From positions 1-29,020 of the forward strand of contig URJQ01000017.1 of assembly GCA_900548195.1 (NCBI GenBank): DNA of 29,020 nucleotides, written 5' to 3'. The notes under the pieces were generated by a model that saw only the letters and a program-made list of their open reading frames with translations, had not been told where the DNA came from and made no database searches. Within the stretch, counting starts at the first letter, position 1. The number at the start of each line of letters is the position of its first letter. A program made the position numbers and the translations under genes. Of the stretch, positions 21,965-29,020 are shown piece by piece. The stretch is from an uncultured Prevotella sp. Its GTDB lineage: Bacteria > Bacteroidota > Bacteroidia > Bacteroidales > Bacteroidaceae.

Positions 21965-23197
21965 ATGTACAAGAAATCATTAACCATCGTAATGTTGCTG
22001 CTCGCTTCGTGCTCATTGTATGCACAGCAGGAAGGCAAGACGGAAGACCGGACAGAGGAAAGGGCCAATATCCCTGTCTATTTCCGTTTTGATAGCGACG
22101 TGGTAGATCCAGAATACAAGGATAATACTGCGTCTATGTTTGCAGCGAAGCAGCTTGTCATTGGGAGTGCCATACAGGTAGATAGTATGGTAATGGTGGC
22201 TACAGCCTCTCCGGAAGGAAAGATGGAGTACAATCAGTCACTCGCCAAGCGTCGTGCGGAGGCAATGCAGAGATTCTTCTCTATTGCTTTTCCGGAGTTG
22301 TCAAAGAATATCCGCACCTCCATCAAGGTGTTCTCTTGGTCAGACTTGGCAGAAGAAATAGCAAATGATGAGAACGTGCCTTGTAAAGAAGAGGTGCAAA
22401 ACGTTCTGAGACGCTATGATGGCAATCCAAAACTGTTGCCAGTCCTGAGACTTGTCTGCAAAGGTGAGGCAATGCGTTATCTTGAAGAGAATTATCTCTC
22501 AAAGATGCGCTCTGCAGCCAACTGCTTGATGTACTACATCCCAGCGCCAAAGGCAGAGCCTGCACCGGTAATCCAGAAGATTATAGTGGAGCGTCCTGAC
22601 ACTACTCCTCGCTACATTAACATGGATTGCCGCTATCCAGTATTCGCATTCCGCACTAATCTTCTCGTGCCACTCACCAATATTGGCGTCATCGTTCCTT
22701 TAGGCAACCGCTACTCAGTGGCTGCAGACTGGTACACGCCATGGCTCTTCCGTAAGAGTGATCACAAGAATTGCTTCCAGCTTCAGGCTGCCAATGTAGA
22801 GTTCAGATATTGGTTTGGCGAAAAGCATACAGCAGATCCAGGCAACCGTATGTATCGTCTGACAGGTCATTCTCTTGCTGCTTATATATATGGTGGCAAA
22901 TATGACTTCGAGCATGATTGGTCTGGACATCAGGGAGAGTTCTGGAGCGCTGGACTTGACTATACTTATGCCATCCCTGGATGGAATAACCGCATACGTT
23001 GGGAGTTCTCTATGTCAATGGGTTACTTCCGTAATCAGAGTTACGCATACGATGTGTTTACATCAGGAGGCAAGCTCTACACTCGCAGTGCGGACCGTAA
23101 GATCTTCCGCTATGTAGGCCCTACTAAGATAGCGGTGTCTCTCGTCGTTCCTATCAATAAGCACTACACTAAAACTATAAAGCAGGAGGTACGTTAA
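21965..23197 (+). CDS. DUF3575-type outer-membrane protein with OmpA-like N-terminal part
   Basis: A 410-residue exported protein, first in the fimbrial locus. The signal peptide is residues 1-20 (MYKKSLTIVMLLLASCSLYA), with cleavage before QQ; LASC also resembles a lipobox. Residues 35-110 look like an OmpA-type fold (PVYFRFDSDVVDPEY, then ATASPEGKMEYNQSLAKRRA). From about 215 to the end is a beta-barrel of alternating aromatic strands (FRTNLLVPLTNIGVIVPLG, ADWYTPWLF), as in DUF3575 proteins. These are often encoded with fimbrillins and are presumed to help place or anchor the fibre at the outer membrane. It ends 1 nt before the next ATG, so the two are translationally coupled. Confidence 0.8.
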   Translation: MYKKSLTIVMLLLASCSLYAQQEGKTEDRTEERANIPVYFRFDSDVVDPEYKDNTASMFAAKQLVIGSAIQVDSMVMVATASPEGKMEYNQSLAKRRAEAMQRFFSIAFPELSKNIRTSIKVFSWSDLAEEIANDENVPCKEEVQNVLRRYDGNPKLLPVLRLVCKGEAMRYLEENYLSKMRSAANCLMYYIPAPKAEPAPVIQKIIVERPDTTPRYINMDCRYPVFAFRTNLLVPLTNIGVIVPLGNRYSVAADWYTPWLFRKSDHKNCFQLQAANVEFRYWFGEKHTADPGNRMYRLTGHSLAAYIYGGKYDFEHDWSGHQGEFWSAGLDYTYAIPGWNNRIRWEFSMSMGYFRNQSYAYDVFTSGGKLYTRSADRKIFRYVGPTKIAVSLVVPINKHYTKTIKQEVR

Positions 23198-23198
23198 T

Positions 23199-24320
23199 AT
23201 GAGGAAATATATCCAAAGCATAAAGAATGCGTCATTTGTAATGGCAATATTCTGCGCACTTGCAGGTATGCTCTCTTCCTGTCAACGCGAACCGCTCGAG
23301 GTGGTGGATCCTAATAATTCCTTCGACCTCGTGATACGTCCACGATGGATAGAACTTGACGAACGTCCGACAGGTTTCACTGCCATCATCTATCCTACAG
23401 ACGGCAGCACACCTAAGACCATCATATCTAATAATGTGGATAGCGTGAAGGTTACCCTCCCGGCAGGAGGCTACCGAGTGCTAATATTCAACCAGACAGA
23501 GGAAGAATTCTCAAGTCTTACTTTCCGCCACATGGAGTCCTACTATGACAGTCAGGTCATGCTGGCAGAGAATACAGAAGATGTAGGAAAATACAACATC
23601 TTCCCACGCAGCACCTGGGCTAAGGAGCCTGCTGTGTTTGCCTCTGATTGTTGTAACGAATTATATGTGGCTCAGCATGATATAGATGTAGCTCGTGGCG
23701 GCAATGGTCGCTTGCGCAAGATTCTCACCATGCGCCCGCATATCATCATCTCCACTCTTCATATACGTCTCCGCGTGGAAGGCATATACAATGGATATGC
23801 TATCGGAGGATGTATCGATGGAATGGCAGGCAGCGTATTCCCTACATACTTTGAAGCAGGCGACAATCTCGGTTCGTTCGCTATAAAGGATTGGAAGGCT
23901 GAGTATGACGGAGTCAGCAAGACTGGTGGATACTATGTAGGTAAGGTAAAGGTATTCGGTATGCCAGGCACCTCGCTCTATCTCTCTTCTTCATCAAGTA
24001 TAGAGACGCAGACAGGCACTGAATATGAGGACACCCGCTCAGGAGCAACACGCTCAAAGAGTGACCCTACATTCAAACCAGAGGACATCCTGCTCCACAT
24101 GAGAGTGCTCCAGGTGGACCGTAAGACCATCTTCACCCAGACATTCACTGTAGGCGACCTTATCGAGCGCCGTATCAATGATCCGCTGCTCTTTGATTTG
24201 AATATCGATGAGCCAGTATTGGAACTTCCATACGTGAAGCCGGCTGACGGCAGTGGAGCATCAGGATTCGATGCGGAGGTGGAAGATTGGATCGTAATCA
24301 ATAATCAGATTATATTCTAA
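23199..24320 (+). CDS. DUF5119-type fimbrial lipoprotein (likely anchor or minor subunit)
   Basis: A 373-residue lipoprotein: signal peptide with lipobox LSSC, lipidated Cys28. It looks like the DUF5119/FimB-Mfa2-like proteins that cap or anchor type V fimbriae. The immunoglobulin-like N-terminal half includes VDSVKVTLPAGGYRVLIFNQ and RPHIIISTLHIRLRV. No T-R-(S/A/G) site lies at the position conserved in the downstream fimbrillins, as expected of a protein that keeps its N-terminal strand. It does end in FDAEVEDWIVINNQIIF (357-373), almost the same tail motif as the next gene. It starts 1 nt after the upstream stop. Confidence 0.8.
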   Translation: MRKYIQSIKNASFVMAIFCALAGMLSSCQREPLEVVDPNNSFDLVIRPRWIELDERPTGFTAIIYPTDGSTPKTIISNNVDSVKVTLPAGGYRVLIFNQTEEEFSSLTFRHMESYYDSQVMLAENTEDVGKYNIFPRSTWAKEPAVFASDCCNELYVAQHDIDVARGGNGRLRKILTMRPHIIISTLHIRLRVEGIYNGYAIGGCIDGMAGSVFPTYFEAGDNLGSFAIKDWKAEYDGVSKTGGYYVGKVKVFGMPGTSLYLSSSSSIETQTGTEYEDTRSGATRSKSDPTFKPEDILLHMRVLQVDRKTIFTQTFTVGDLIERRINDPLLFDLNIDEPVLELPYVKPADGSGASGFDAEVEDWIVINNQIIF

Positions 24321-24391
24321 GTCACTTTCAATAGAAAGAATAATATAAACATAAAATAAAAACAATTATTAACTTCAAAATCATTAGGATT

Positions 24392-25666
24392 ATGAAAAAG
24401 TATTTCTATTTCGCAATTGTTGCAGTTGCAGCTCTCGCAAGTTGCTCAAGCGACGATGCCACCACTGAAAAGGGTGTAGCCCCAATGGCAAACGAAGGAA
24501 TTAACTTCGGTGTTTACACTCCAAATGTGACTCGTTCTACAATTGAAACAAACGAGACTGTTCAGCAGAATGGATTCGGTGTGTTTGCATTCTCACAGAT
24601 GCAGGAGCCTATCGCTTCTTTCTCCAAGGCAAACTATCTGCCTAACTTCATGTACAATCAGAAGGTAACATACAATGGTACCGATTGGACATACGAACCA
24701 ATCAAGTATTGGCCTAACAATGATGGTGCTCTCGTATCATTCTATGCTTATGCTCCTTACTTCCAGGAGTTTAATGAGGATAAGTTTACCTTCACTCCAG
24801 AGTCAAATGACTACTCTAAGGAGAACACTACAATCGACAAGAAGAATGTACGTCTCGTACTTGGTTATGACGCTATGGGTCCTGCTATCGAGTACACACG
24901 TTCTGCTATCGCTACAGAGGGCGTTGACCTCCTTTGGGGCGCTCAGAAGGGTATTACAGACCCTAAGGCTCCAGTTAACCTTGAGAAGCAGAAGATTGAC
25001 GAGAAGATTGAGTTCGTGTTCAAGCACGCTATGTCTCGTCTCCACTTCAATGTGCAGGTATGGGGTGATGAATACTCTGTAAACAAGCCTGACGTAAACA
25101 ATTCTAATCATGAGATTGATCAGAACACCACTATCAAGATTAAGAAGGTAGAACTTGTAGGTAACTTCTGGAACACTGGTACTCTCCGCCTCTATGATGG
25201 AATCTGGAAGCACGACAAGGGTGATCACTCTAACCTCGTATTCGAAGAGGGCGCAGGTCATTTCTCAGCAGCTGTTGAGGCTGGTCTGAAGGGTACTGAC
25301 GCTCAGCAGGAGATTGACCTCCTCGTAGGTAATGGAATGTCTGGTGGCACTATGAATCCTGACACTGACATTGACAACTTCGTAATGGTAATGCCAGGTA
25401 CTAAGTTCTACATCCAGATTACTTACGATGTAATCACAGTGGATCCTACAAATCCTAAGAACAACTCTACAGTTACTAACGTAGTGAAGACTACCGATCT
25501 TAACGCAGTAGCAGAAAATTCAGATGCTGGCACATATATTCTTGAGCAGGGCAAGGCTTACAACTTCCACCTGAATATCGGTCTGACAACTGTTAAGTTC
25601 GATGCAGAGGTTGAGGATTGGGACGTTATCACCAATGAGGTTGCTCTCCCAGAGAACAAGAACTAA
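24392..25666 (+). CDS. Fimbrillin family lipoprotein 1 (probable major subunit)
   Basis: A 424-residue fimbrillin (Mfa-like/FimA superfamily). Lipobox LASC with Cys18; Arg48 in VTRST is a likely maturation site. Family stretches: NGFGVFAF, YEPIKYWPNNDGALVSFYAY, VDLLWGAQKGI, IEFVFKHAMSRLHFNV, and the C-terminal FDAEVEDWDVITNE (403 on), the strand expected to complete the neighbouring subunit. Fimbrillins are exported as lipoproteins, cleaved after the Arg and polymerised by strand exchange. By eye, codon use is more biased (CGT, GGT, AAC, GTA, CTC) than in neighbouring genes, and a strong hairpin follows at 25733-25765; both suggest the highest-expressed subunit (inference). Spaced 71 nt from the upstream gene. 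Confidence 0.85.
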   Translation: MKKYFYFAIVAVAALASCSSDDATTEKGVAPMANEGINFGVYTPNVTRSTIETNETVQQNGFGVFAFSQMQEPIASFSKANYLPNFMYNQKVTYNGTDWTYEPIKYWPNNDGALVSFYAYAPYFQEFNEDKFTFTPESNDYSKENTTIDKKNVRLVLGYDAMGPAIEYTRSAIATEGVDLLWGAQKGITDPKAPVNLEKQKIDEKIEFVFKHAMSRLHFNVQVWGDEYSVNKPDVNNSNHEIDQNTTIKIKKVELVGNFWNTGTLRLYDGIWKHDKGDHSNLVFEEGAGHFSAAVEAGLKGTDAQQEIDLLVGNGMSGGTMNPDTDIDNFVMVMPGTKFYIQITYDVITVDPTNPKNNSTVTNVVKTTDLNAVAENSDAGTYILEQGKAYNFHLNIGLTTVKFDAEVEDWDVITNEVALPENKN

Positions 25667-25732
25667 ACGTCACGAAATATTGAATTTTTAGACATCTCAG
25701 TATTTTTATACTTAATAACTAATTGATTGAGC

Positions 25733-25765
25733 GAGTGTCCCTTGCTCGTGAGGCAAGGGGCACTC
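25733..25765 (+). terminator. Strong hairpin after the first fimbrillin gene
   Basis: GAGTGTCCCTTGC (25733-25745) pairs with GCAAGGGGCACTC (25753-25765) over 13 positions with one G-U, loop of 7 nt. It is followed by TTATC and then an A-run, not a T-run, so it is better read as an mRNA-stabilising or attenuating hairpin than as a full terminator on the plus strand. The remaining 200 nt to the next gene hold no clear promoter. Confidence 0.6.
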
Positions 25766-25966
25766 TTATCAAAAAAAAAGACAATTACCGCATTGACGGA
25801 ATGACACTTTCACAAGTAACTCACTATCGAATACCTTTGGATTATCTGAACGATAACTAAGGAAAGACACTGGCAATACAATATTTTGCCCACCAAAACA
25901 GACAATTATTATACAACATATATATATAAACAAGAATTCAATAATAACTTAAAAAATATAGGAACA

Positions 25967-27073
25967 ATGAAAAAAAGAAACATCATCGCGCTCTCAGTGC
26001 TTGCAGTTGGAATGGCAAGTTGTAGTTCTGATATTGAAGAACAGGGTGCAAAGACTGTAACTCCACAGGCTATTGAGGTTGCTACCTACTTTGGTGATAA
26101 CAACTCTACGCGAGCTACTCATATCTCTAATGATGGATCCACTGGCTATTCTTTCAAGGATACAGGTTTCAAGGTGTATGCTAACGTAGTGGAGCAATCC
26201 ACAGGTAAGGTAAGTCCTCTGATGAATGACCAAGCTGTAACTTGGGATGCAGGCGCATCAGCATGGAAGTATGCTCCTATCAAGTATTGGCCTACCGATG
26301 GCTCCAAAGTGGATTTCTATCCACGATATGAGGGATGGGGCGAGAATGCTGACAATATCCGAACCACATACGACTGGAACAACATCCCGCAGGTGACATT
26401 CTATGTGAACGATGTAGTGTCAAAGCAGACAGACTATATCTGGGCTGCTCCTATACTTGGCGCAAATAGAAATGACTACACATCCACCAATCCTGCTGTG
26501 AAATTCAATTTCAAGCATGCTCTCTCTGCTTTCACTTTCACTCTCAAAGTGAATGGTGCAGGATTTGATTATGATGTTACCCGCATCAAAGTCAACTCTG
26601 TAACACTCACTGGCTATTTCGCTCCAAAGGCTACGCTCAATCCACGTGAGACTGATATCAAGAAGATATGGAATCTGCAGGGTGATTGGGAGAAGCGTTC
26701 TTACACTATATCCAAGGATGGTGATAAGGAAATCTGGGCAGATAAAGATTTCGCTTTGGAGGGCGGATATATCACATGGTGCGGAGATACTAAAAATGCA
26801 AGTGGTGAGTTGGGCAAGGGTACCATCATGGTTCTTCCATTCGATAATACCAGTTATACCGTCACTCTCGATTATGATGTGACTACTTATCCAACATGGA
26901 ATGATAAGGTTAATGATACGAATGGATTTAAGCAGAACTATAAGGCTTCCAAAGAAGTGAAAAATGTAACACTTGAGCCAGGTAAGATTTATCAGAATAA
27001 TATCACTCTTACTCTCGATGCTATCGTTGTCGATGCTGAGGTAAGTGCATGGGAATCAGAAATAATACCATAA
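25967..27073 (+). CDS. Fimbrillin family lipoprotein 2
   Basis: A 368-residue fimbrillin-like lipoprotein. The ATG at 25967 (MKKRNIIALSVLAVGMASC) gives a good lipoprotein signal with Cys19; the frame is open 27 codons further up but without a signal peptide. Arg49 in STRAT matches Arg48 of the neighbours. Family stretches: TGFKVYANVV, WKYAPIKYWPTDGSKVDFYP, QTDYIWAAPIL, VKFNFKHALSAFTFTL, and C-terminal VDAEVSAWESEIIP. It is likely an accessory or tip-proximal subunit. It lies 300 nt after fimbrillin 1 and 138 nt before fimbrillin 3. Confidence 0.82.
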   Translation: MKKRNIIALSVLAVGMASCSSDIEEQGAKTVTPQAIEVATYFGDNNSTRATHISNDGSTGYSFKDTGFKVYANVVEQSTGKVSPLMNDQAVTWDAGASAWKYAPIKYWPTDGSKVDFYPRYEGWGENADNIRTTYDWNNIPQVTFYVNDVVSKQTDYIWAAPILGANRNDYTSTNPAVKFNFKHALSAFTFTLKVNGAGFDYDVTRIKVNSVTLTGYFAPKATLNPRETDIKKIWNLQGDWEKRSYTISKDGDKEIWADKDFALEGGYITWCGDTKNASGELGKGTIMVLPFDNTSYTVTLDYDVTTYPTWNDKVNDTNGFKQNYKASKEVKNVTLEPGKIYQNNITLTLDAIVVDAEVSAWESEIIP

Positions 27074-27137
27074 CTCTACTTGACACCGAGGAACTTGACC
27101 TAATGTCATGATAGCCTCATACTGACATAGGGATTGA

Positions 27138-27159
27138 GTCCAGACTCTGATGTCTGGAC
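27138..27159 (+). other. Perfect 8-bp hairpin between fimbrillins 2 and 3
   Basis: GTCCAGAC (27138-27145), loop TCTGAT, GTCTGGAC (27152-27159). No T-run follows directly. It may partition the polycistronic message, like the larger hairpin after fimbrillin 1. Confidence 0.5.
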
Positions 27160-27211
27160 CATCCTTTCTGAGAGATAATAATTAGGAAATATCACATAAT
27201 AATGATATTCT

Positions 27212-28270
27212 ATGAATAAAGCAAGACTTTTAGCAGTATCTACCGTAGTGCTCCTCATGGCAGGATGCACTGCGGATGATACGCTGACACCACAAAAGGA
27301 CACGGGGCAAGCCCTCGTCTTTGATGCCACTGCCGAGGCGAGTGACCCTACGCGTGGATTGGTAGTGGATGAGGCGGGGTTGCAAGCCAATGGATTCAAG
27401 TTGTATGCCAATACAGTGAAGAACAATGTGGCTACTCCGCTGATGGAAGGTACGGCAATCAAATATACCGGAGGCAGTTGGACTTATGCTCCTATTGTCT
27501 ATTGGCCTACAGAGGGCAAGGTGGATTTCTTCCCGGTATATACTGATGACAATGCCACTTGCATATATGGATATGACAAGAGACCGCACGTGACTTATAC
27601 AGTACCGACCGATGTATCCAAACAGACGGATTTCCTTTGGGCCGCTCCGATACTCAATTCGGACTACAGATTTGAAGGTTTCAAATTCTCTTTCCAGCAT
27701 GCTTTGGCTTCCATCGCTGTCGAAATCACAAGTGATTATGATGGATTTGTAGAAGCATTGCAGGATCCCACAAACTTCGCTGGTAACATTGACCCTACTA
27801 TAAGCGCTGATTTCGCTACTCCTGCAGGAGGAACACCTGCCACTTTAGCTGAATTCACTAATCGTGAACTCGTTTCAGTGGAGATAACAGGCAAGTTCCC
27901 TGCCAAGGCAGAGATAGATCCGAAAGCCACAAGCATTGATAAAGCGTGGGTGTTCGATTATATTGATCCTTCTCTATATGCGGAGCGCTCTTACCGTCTG
28001 ACAAGTAGTATGCTCAATGAAACTGACAAATCTGCAACGGAGATGGTAGCAAAAAGCGAAGCAGATTGTTATATCTTCGTGTTGCCAAGTGGCATTACGA
28101 ATTTCAATGTCAAGTTGACTTACAAGTTTAAGTACAAAAATCTGCTCTACCTATATACACTTTCCACAACAGGTAATGAAAACTTCAAGGCTGGAAAGCA
28201 GGTTAATTTGAAATCGACCGTACAGTGTAAGAAAGCGCCAGAGACATTGCAGAAGGTCGCAATAAGTTAA
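27212..28270 (+). CDS. Fimbrillin family lipoprotein 3 (tail motif absent)
   Basis: A 352-residue fimbrillin-like lipoprotein with lipobox LMAGC (Cys19) and Arg48 in PTRGL at the conserved position. It shares NGFKLYANTV, WTYAPIVYWPTEGKVDFFPV, QTDFLWAAPIL and FKFSFQHALASIAVEI with fimbrillin 2, so the two look like paralogues. Unlike the other subunits it lacks the C-terminal DAEV-x-x-W motif and ends KSTVQCKKAPETLQKVAIS. If that tail is the donor strand, this protein could sit only at one end of a fibre, such as the tip (inference). Terminators follow at 28341-28390 and 28409-28443, closing the locus. Confidence 0.8.
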   Translation: MNKARLLAVSTVVLLMAGCTADDTLTPQKDTGQALVFDATAEASDPTRGLVVDEAGLQANGFKLYANTVKNNVATPLMEGTAIKYTGGSWTYAPIVYWPTEGKVDFFPVYTDDNATCIYGYDKRPHVTYTVPTDVSKQTDFLWAAPILNSDYRFEGFKFSFQHALASIAVEITSDYDGFVEALQDPTNFAGNIDPTISADFATPAGGTPATLAEFTNRELVSVEITGKFPAKAEIDPKATSIDKAWVFDYIDPSLYAERSYRLTSSMLNETDKSATEMVAKSEADCYIFVLPSGITNFNVKLTYKFKYKNLLYLYTLSTTGNENFKAGKQVNLKSTVQCKKAPETLQKVAIS

Positions 28271-28340
28271 GAAGATTCTAATTGTGGGAATACTTTCCAC
28301 CCATCCAAAGCAAGAATCTCATAAAGTAATCATTTGACTG

Positions 28341-28405
28341 TTACAAGTGCTATGGTTTGCTGAAATACCGGCTTACCAAAGCACTTGTAAGAGTTTTAGT
28401 TATTT
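28341..28405 (+). terminator. Terminator of the fimbrial locus (first)
   Basis: TTACAAGTGCTATGGT (28341-28356) pairs with ACCAAAGCACTTGTAA (28375-28390), 15 of 16 positions, loop 18 nt, followed by a T-rich stretch (GAGTTTTAGTTATTTTT). A likely intrinsic terminator about 70 nt after the last fimbrillin. Confidence 0.7.
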
Positions 28406-28408
28406 TTC

Positions 28409-28443
28409 AAAAGGGGCCCGCCTGCTGTAGGTGGGTCTCTTTT
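28409..28443. terminator. Second, fully paired terminator hairpin
   Basis: Arms 28409-28423 and 28429-28443 pair over all 15 positions, with three G-U pairs, around a GCTGT loop. The stem begins with AAAA and ends with TTTT, so it could serve either strand. Together with the hairpin at 28341 it forms a double stop after the fimbrial genes. The following 28444-28600 is AT-rich with no recognisable feature. Confidence 0.75.
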
Positions 28444-28602
28444 CTCGTTTTCTTATGGCTCAGAAGATGCCATCAGCCAAATGCACTGCTATCGTGATGC
28501 CATTTTTTGGCGTTATAGATTTCATTTTGAAGTTTAATAGGCCACAAAAAGCAACTCAATTGCACAATTTTGTCTTATTTACGTAGAAAAACAACCCTGT
28601 AG

Positions 28603-28634
28603 TTGTGTTTTCTCGTGAAAATCAGTTATCTTTG
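28603..28634 (+). promoter_or_regulatory. Promoter of the XRE-family gene
   Basis: TTG at 28603-28605, 21 nt, then TATCTTTG at 28627-28634, a good Bacteroidetes promoter. The start codon is 54 nt downstream of the -7 box. Confidence 0.65.
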
Positions 28635-28688
28635 TATGCGAAATGGCAATAGCCAAATATAAATGGTACAAAGCGAAATACGTCTAAG

Positions 28689-28961
28689 ATGATAAACGAA
28701 GCAATATCTCCTGTTCAAAATGCAGAAGCACAAATGAGCCAAGAAGAAAAACCTTGGTTTAACCATTCGCAGATGATAGCCAATATCATGTCCGCAAGAA
28801 TGAAGGAACTTGGAATGACTCAAAAGATGTTGGCAGAGAAAATGAATTGTACCCAACAGTACATTTCAAAAATCTTAAAAGGGCGTGAGAATCTTTCGCT
28901 TGAAGCTATAAGCAAAATAGAGAATGCCTTGGATATTCATTTTCTACAAATGGATGATTAG
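28689..28961 (+). CDS. XRE/HigA-like helix-turn-helix protein
   Basis: A 90-residue DNA-binding protein. Residues 28-84 are a Cro/CI-type helix-turn-helix: ARMKELGMTQKMLAEKMN is helix 1 and the positioning helix, CTQQYISKILKGRENLSLE the recognition helix and turn, then AISKIENALDI. The first 25 residues (acidic, Q/E-rich) are probably flexible. The sequence resembles HigA-type antitoxins, but no toxin ORF is found upstream between 28271 and 28688, and what follows the stop (28962 on) shows only a CATGGC...GCCATG inverted repeat (28975-28996). It could be a solitary regulator or half of a pair whose partner lies outside the window. Confidence 0.85.
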   Translation: MINEAISPVQNAEAQMSQEEKPWFNHSQMIANIMSARMKELGMTQKMLAEKMNCTQQYISKILKGRENLSLEAISKIENALDIHFLQMDD

Positions 28962-29020
28962 ACATGTTCCATTTCATGGCACGTTTTCTCGCCATGGCAG
29001 AGCTTAAGTAAACTTAGCTC

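Noticed and set aside
25733..25765. Ordinary rho-independent terminator after fimbrillin 1
   Set aside because: The hairpin is strong but is followed by TTATC and an A-run, not by T residues. It is better explained as a stabilising or attenuating hairpin.
25801..25860. A 19-codon ORF between fimbrillins 1 and 2
   Set aside because: Too short to judge, with no conserved feature or start signal. It could be a leader peptide but nothing supports that.

Overview
The window reads as chromosomal DNA from a member of the Bacteroidales, most likely a Prevotella-type organism (Prevotellaceae). The reasons are promoters of the Bacteroidetes type (TTG or TTTG, about 20 nt, then TAnnTTTG, at about 573-604, 19161-19191 and 28603-28634), few Shine-Dalgarno sites, the ruvA-sprA gene pair with a very large SprA/Sov type IX secretion protein, and a type V (FimA/Mfa-like) fimbrial locus. 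The genus is inference. There are no rRNA or tRNA genes, IS elements, prophage genes or CRISPR arrays.

Layout. 1-1207: a long non-coding stretch with a cluster of 22-nt repeats (130-217), then a promoter-to-terminator unit (573-957) with no substantial ORF, then ruvA (1208-1834). 1986-9674: sprA. 9816-11390: nadB (NAD synthesis). 11691-12986: a PBP4/DacB-type D,D-peptidase preceded by 66-nt tandem repeats. 13076-14910: an ACT-domain protein (UPF0237) paired with a UPF0210 protein. 15157-17176: an NfeD-like protein and a flotillin. 17464-18363: meso-diaminopimelate dehydrogenase. 18364-19315: about 950 nt of repeat-rich non-coding DNA. 19316-20263: cysteine synthase. 20489-21652 (minus): an AraC-type regulator with seven predicted membrane segments. 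Diverging from it, 21965-28270: a five-gene fimbrial locus (OmpA-like/DUF3575 barrel protein, DUF5119-type lipoprotein, three fimbrillin lipoproteins). 28689-28961: a small HigA/XRE-type DNA-binding protein.

How the parts fit. The first two thirds is housekeeping and envelope metabolism (recombination, protein export, NAD, cell-wall D,D-peptidase, mDAP, cysteine, membrane microdomains). The last third is an accessory surface-fibre locus with its likely own regulator. All three fimbrillins have a lipobox Cys at 18-19 and a T-R-(S/A/G) site at residues 48-49, the arrangement used for maturation of P. gingivalis FimA and Mfa1. Four related 15-bp boxes at roughly two-helical-turn spacing sit between the regulator and the fimbrial genes and look like its operator.

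The most unusual content is in the intergenic DNA. Several dispersed repeat families recur between unrelated genes: 22-nt units in two four-unit clusters 18.5 kb apart; a small hairpin with constant flank and loop but differing, still-complementary arms; and AAC/GTT-rich tracts, one of which runs in frame into sprA. These, the orphan transcription unit at 573-957 and the regulator-operator-fimbria module are the best candidates for undescribed biology.
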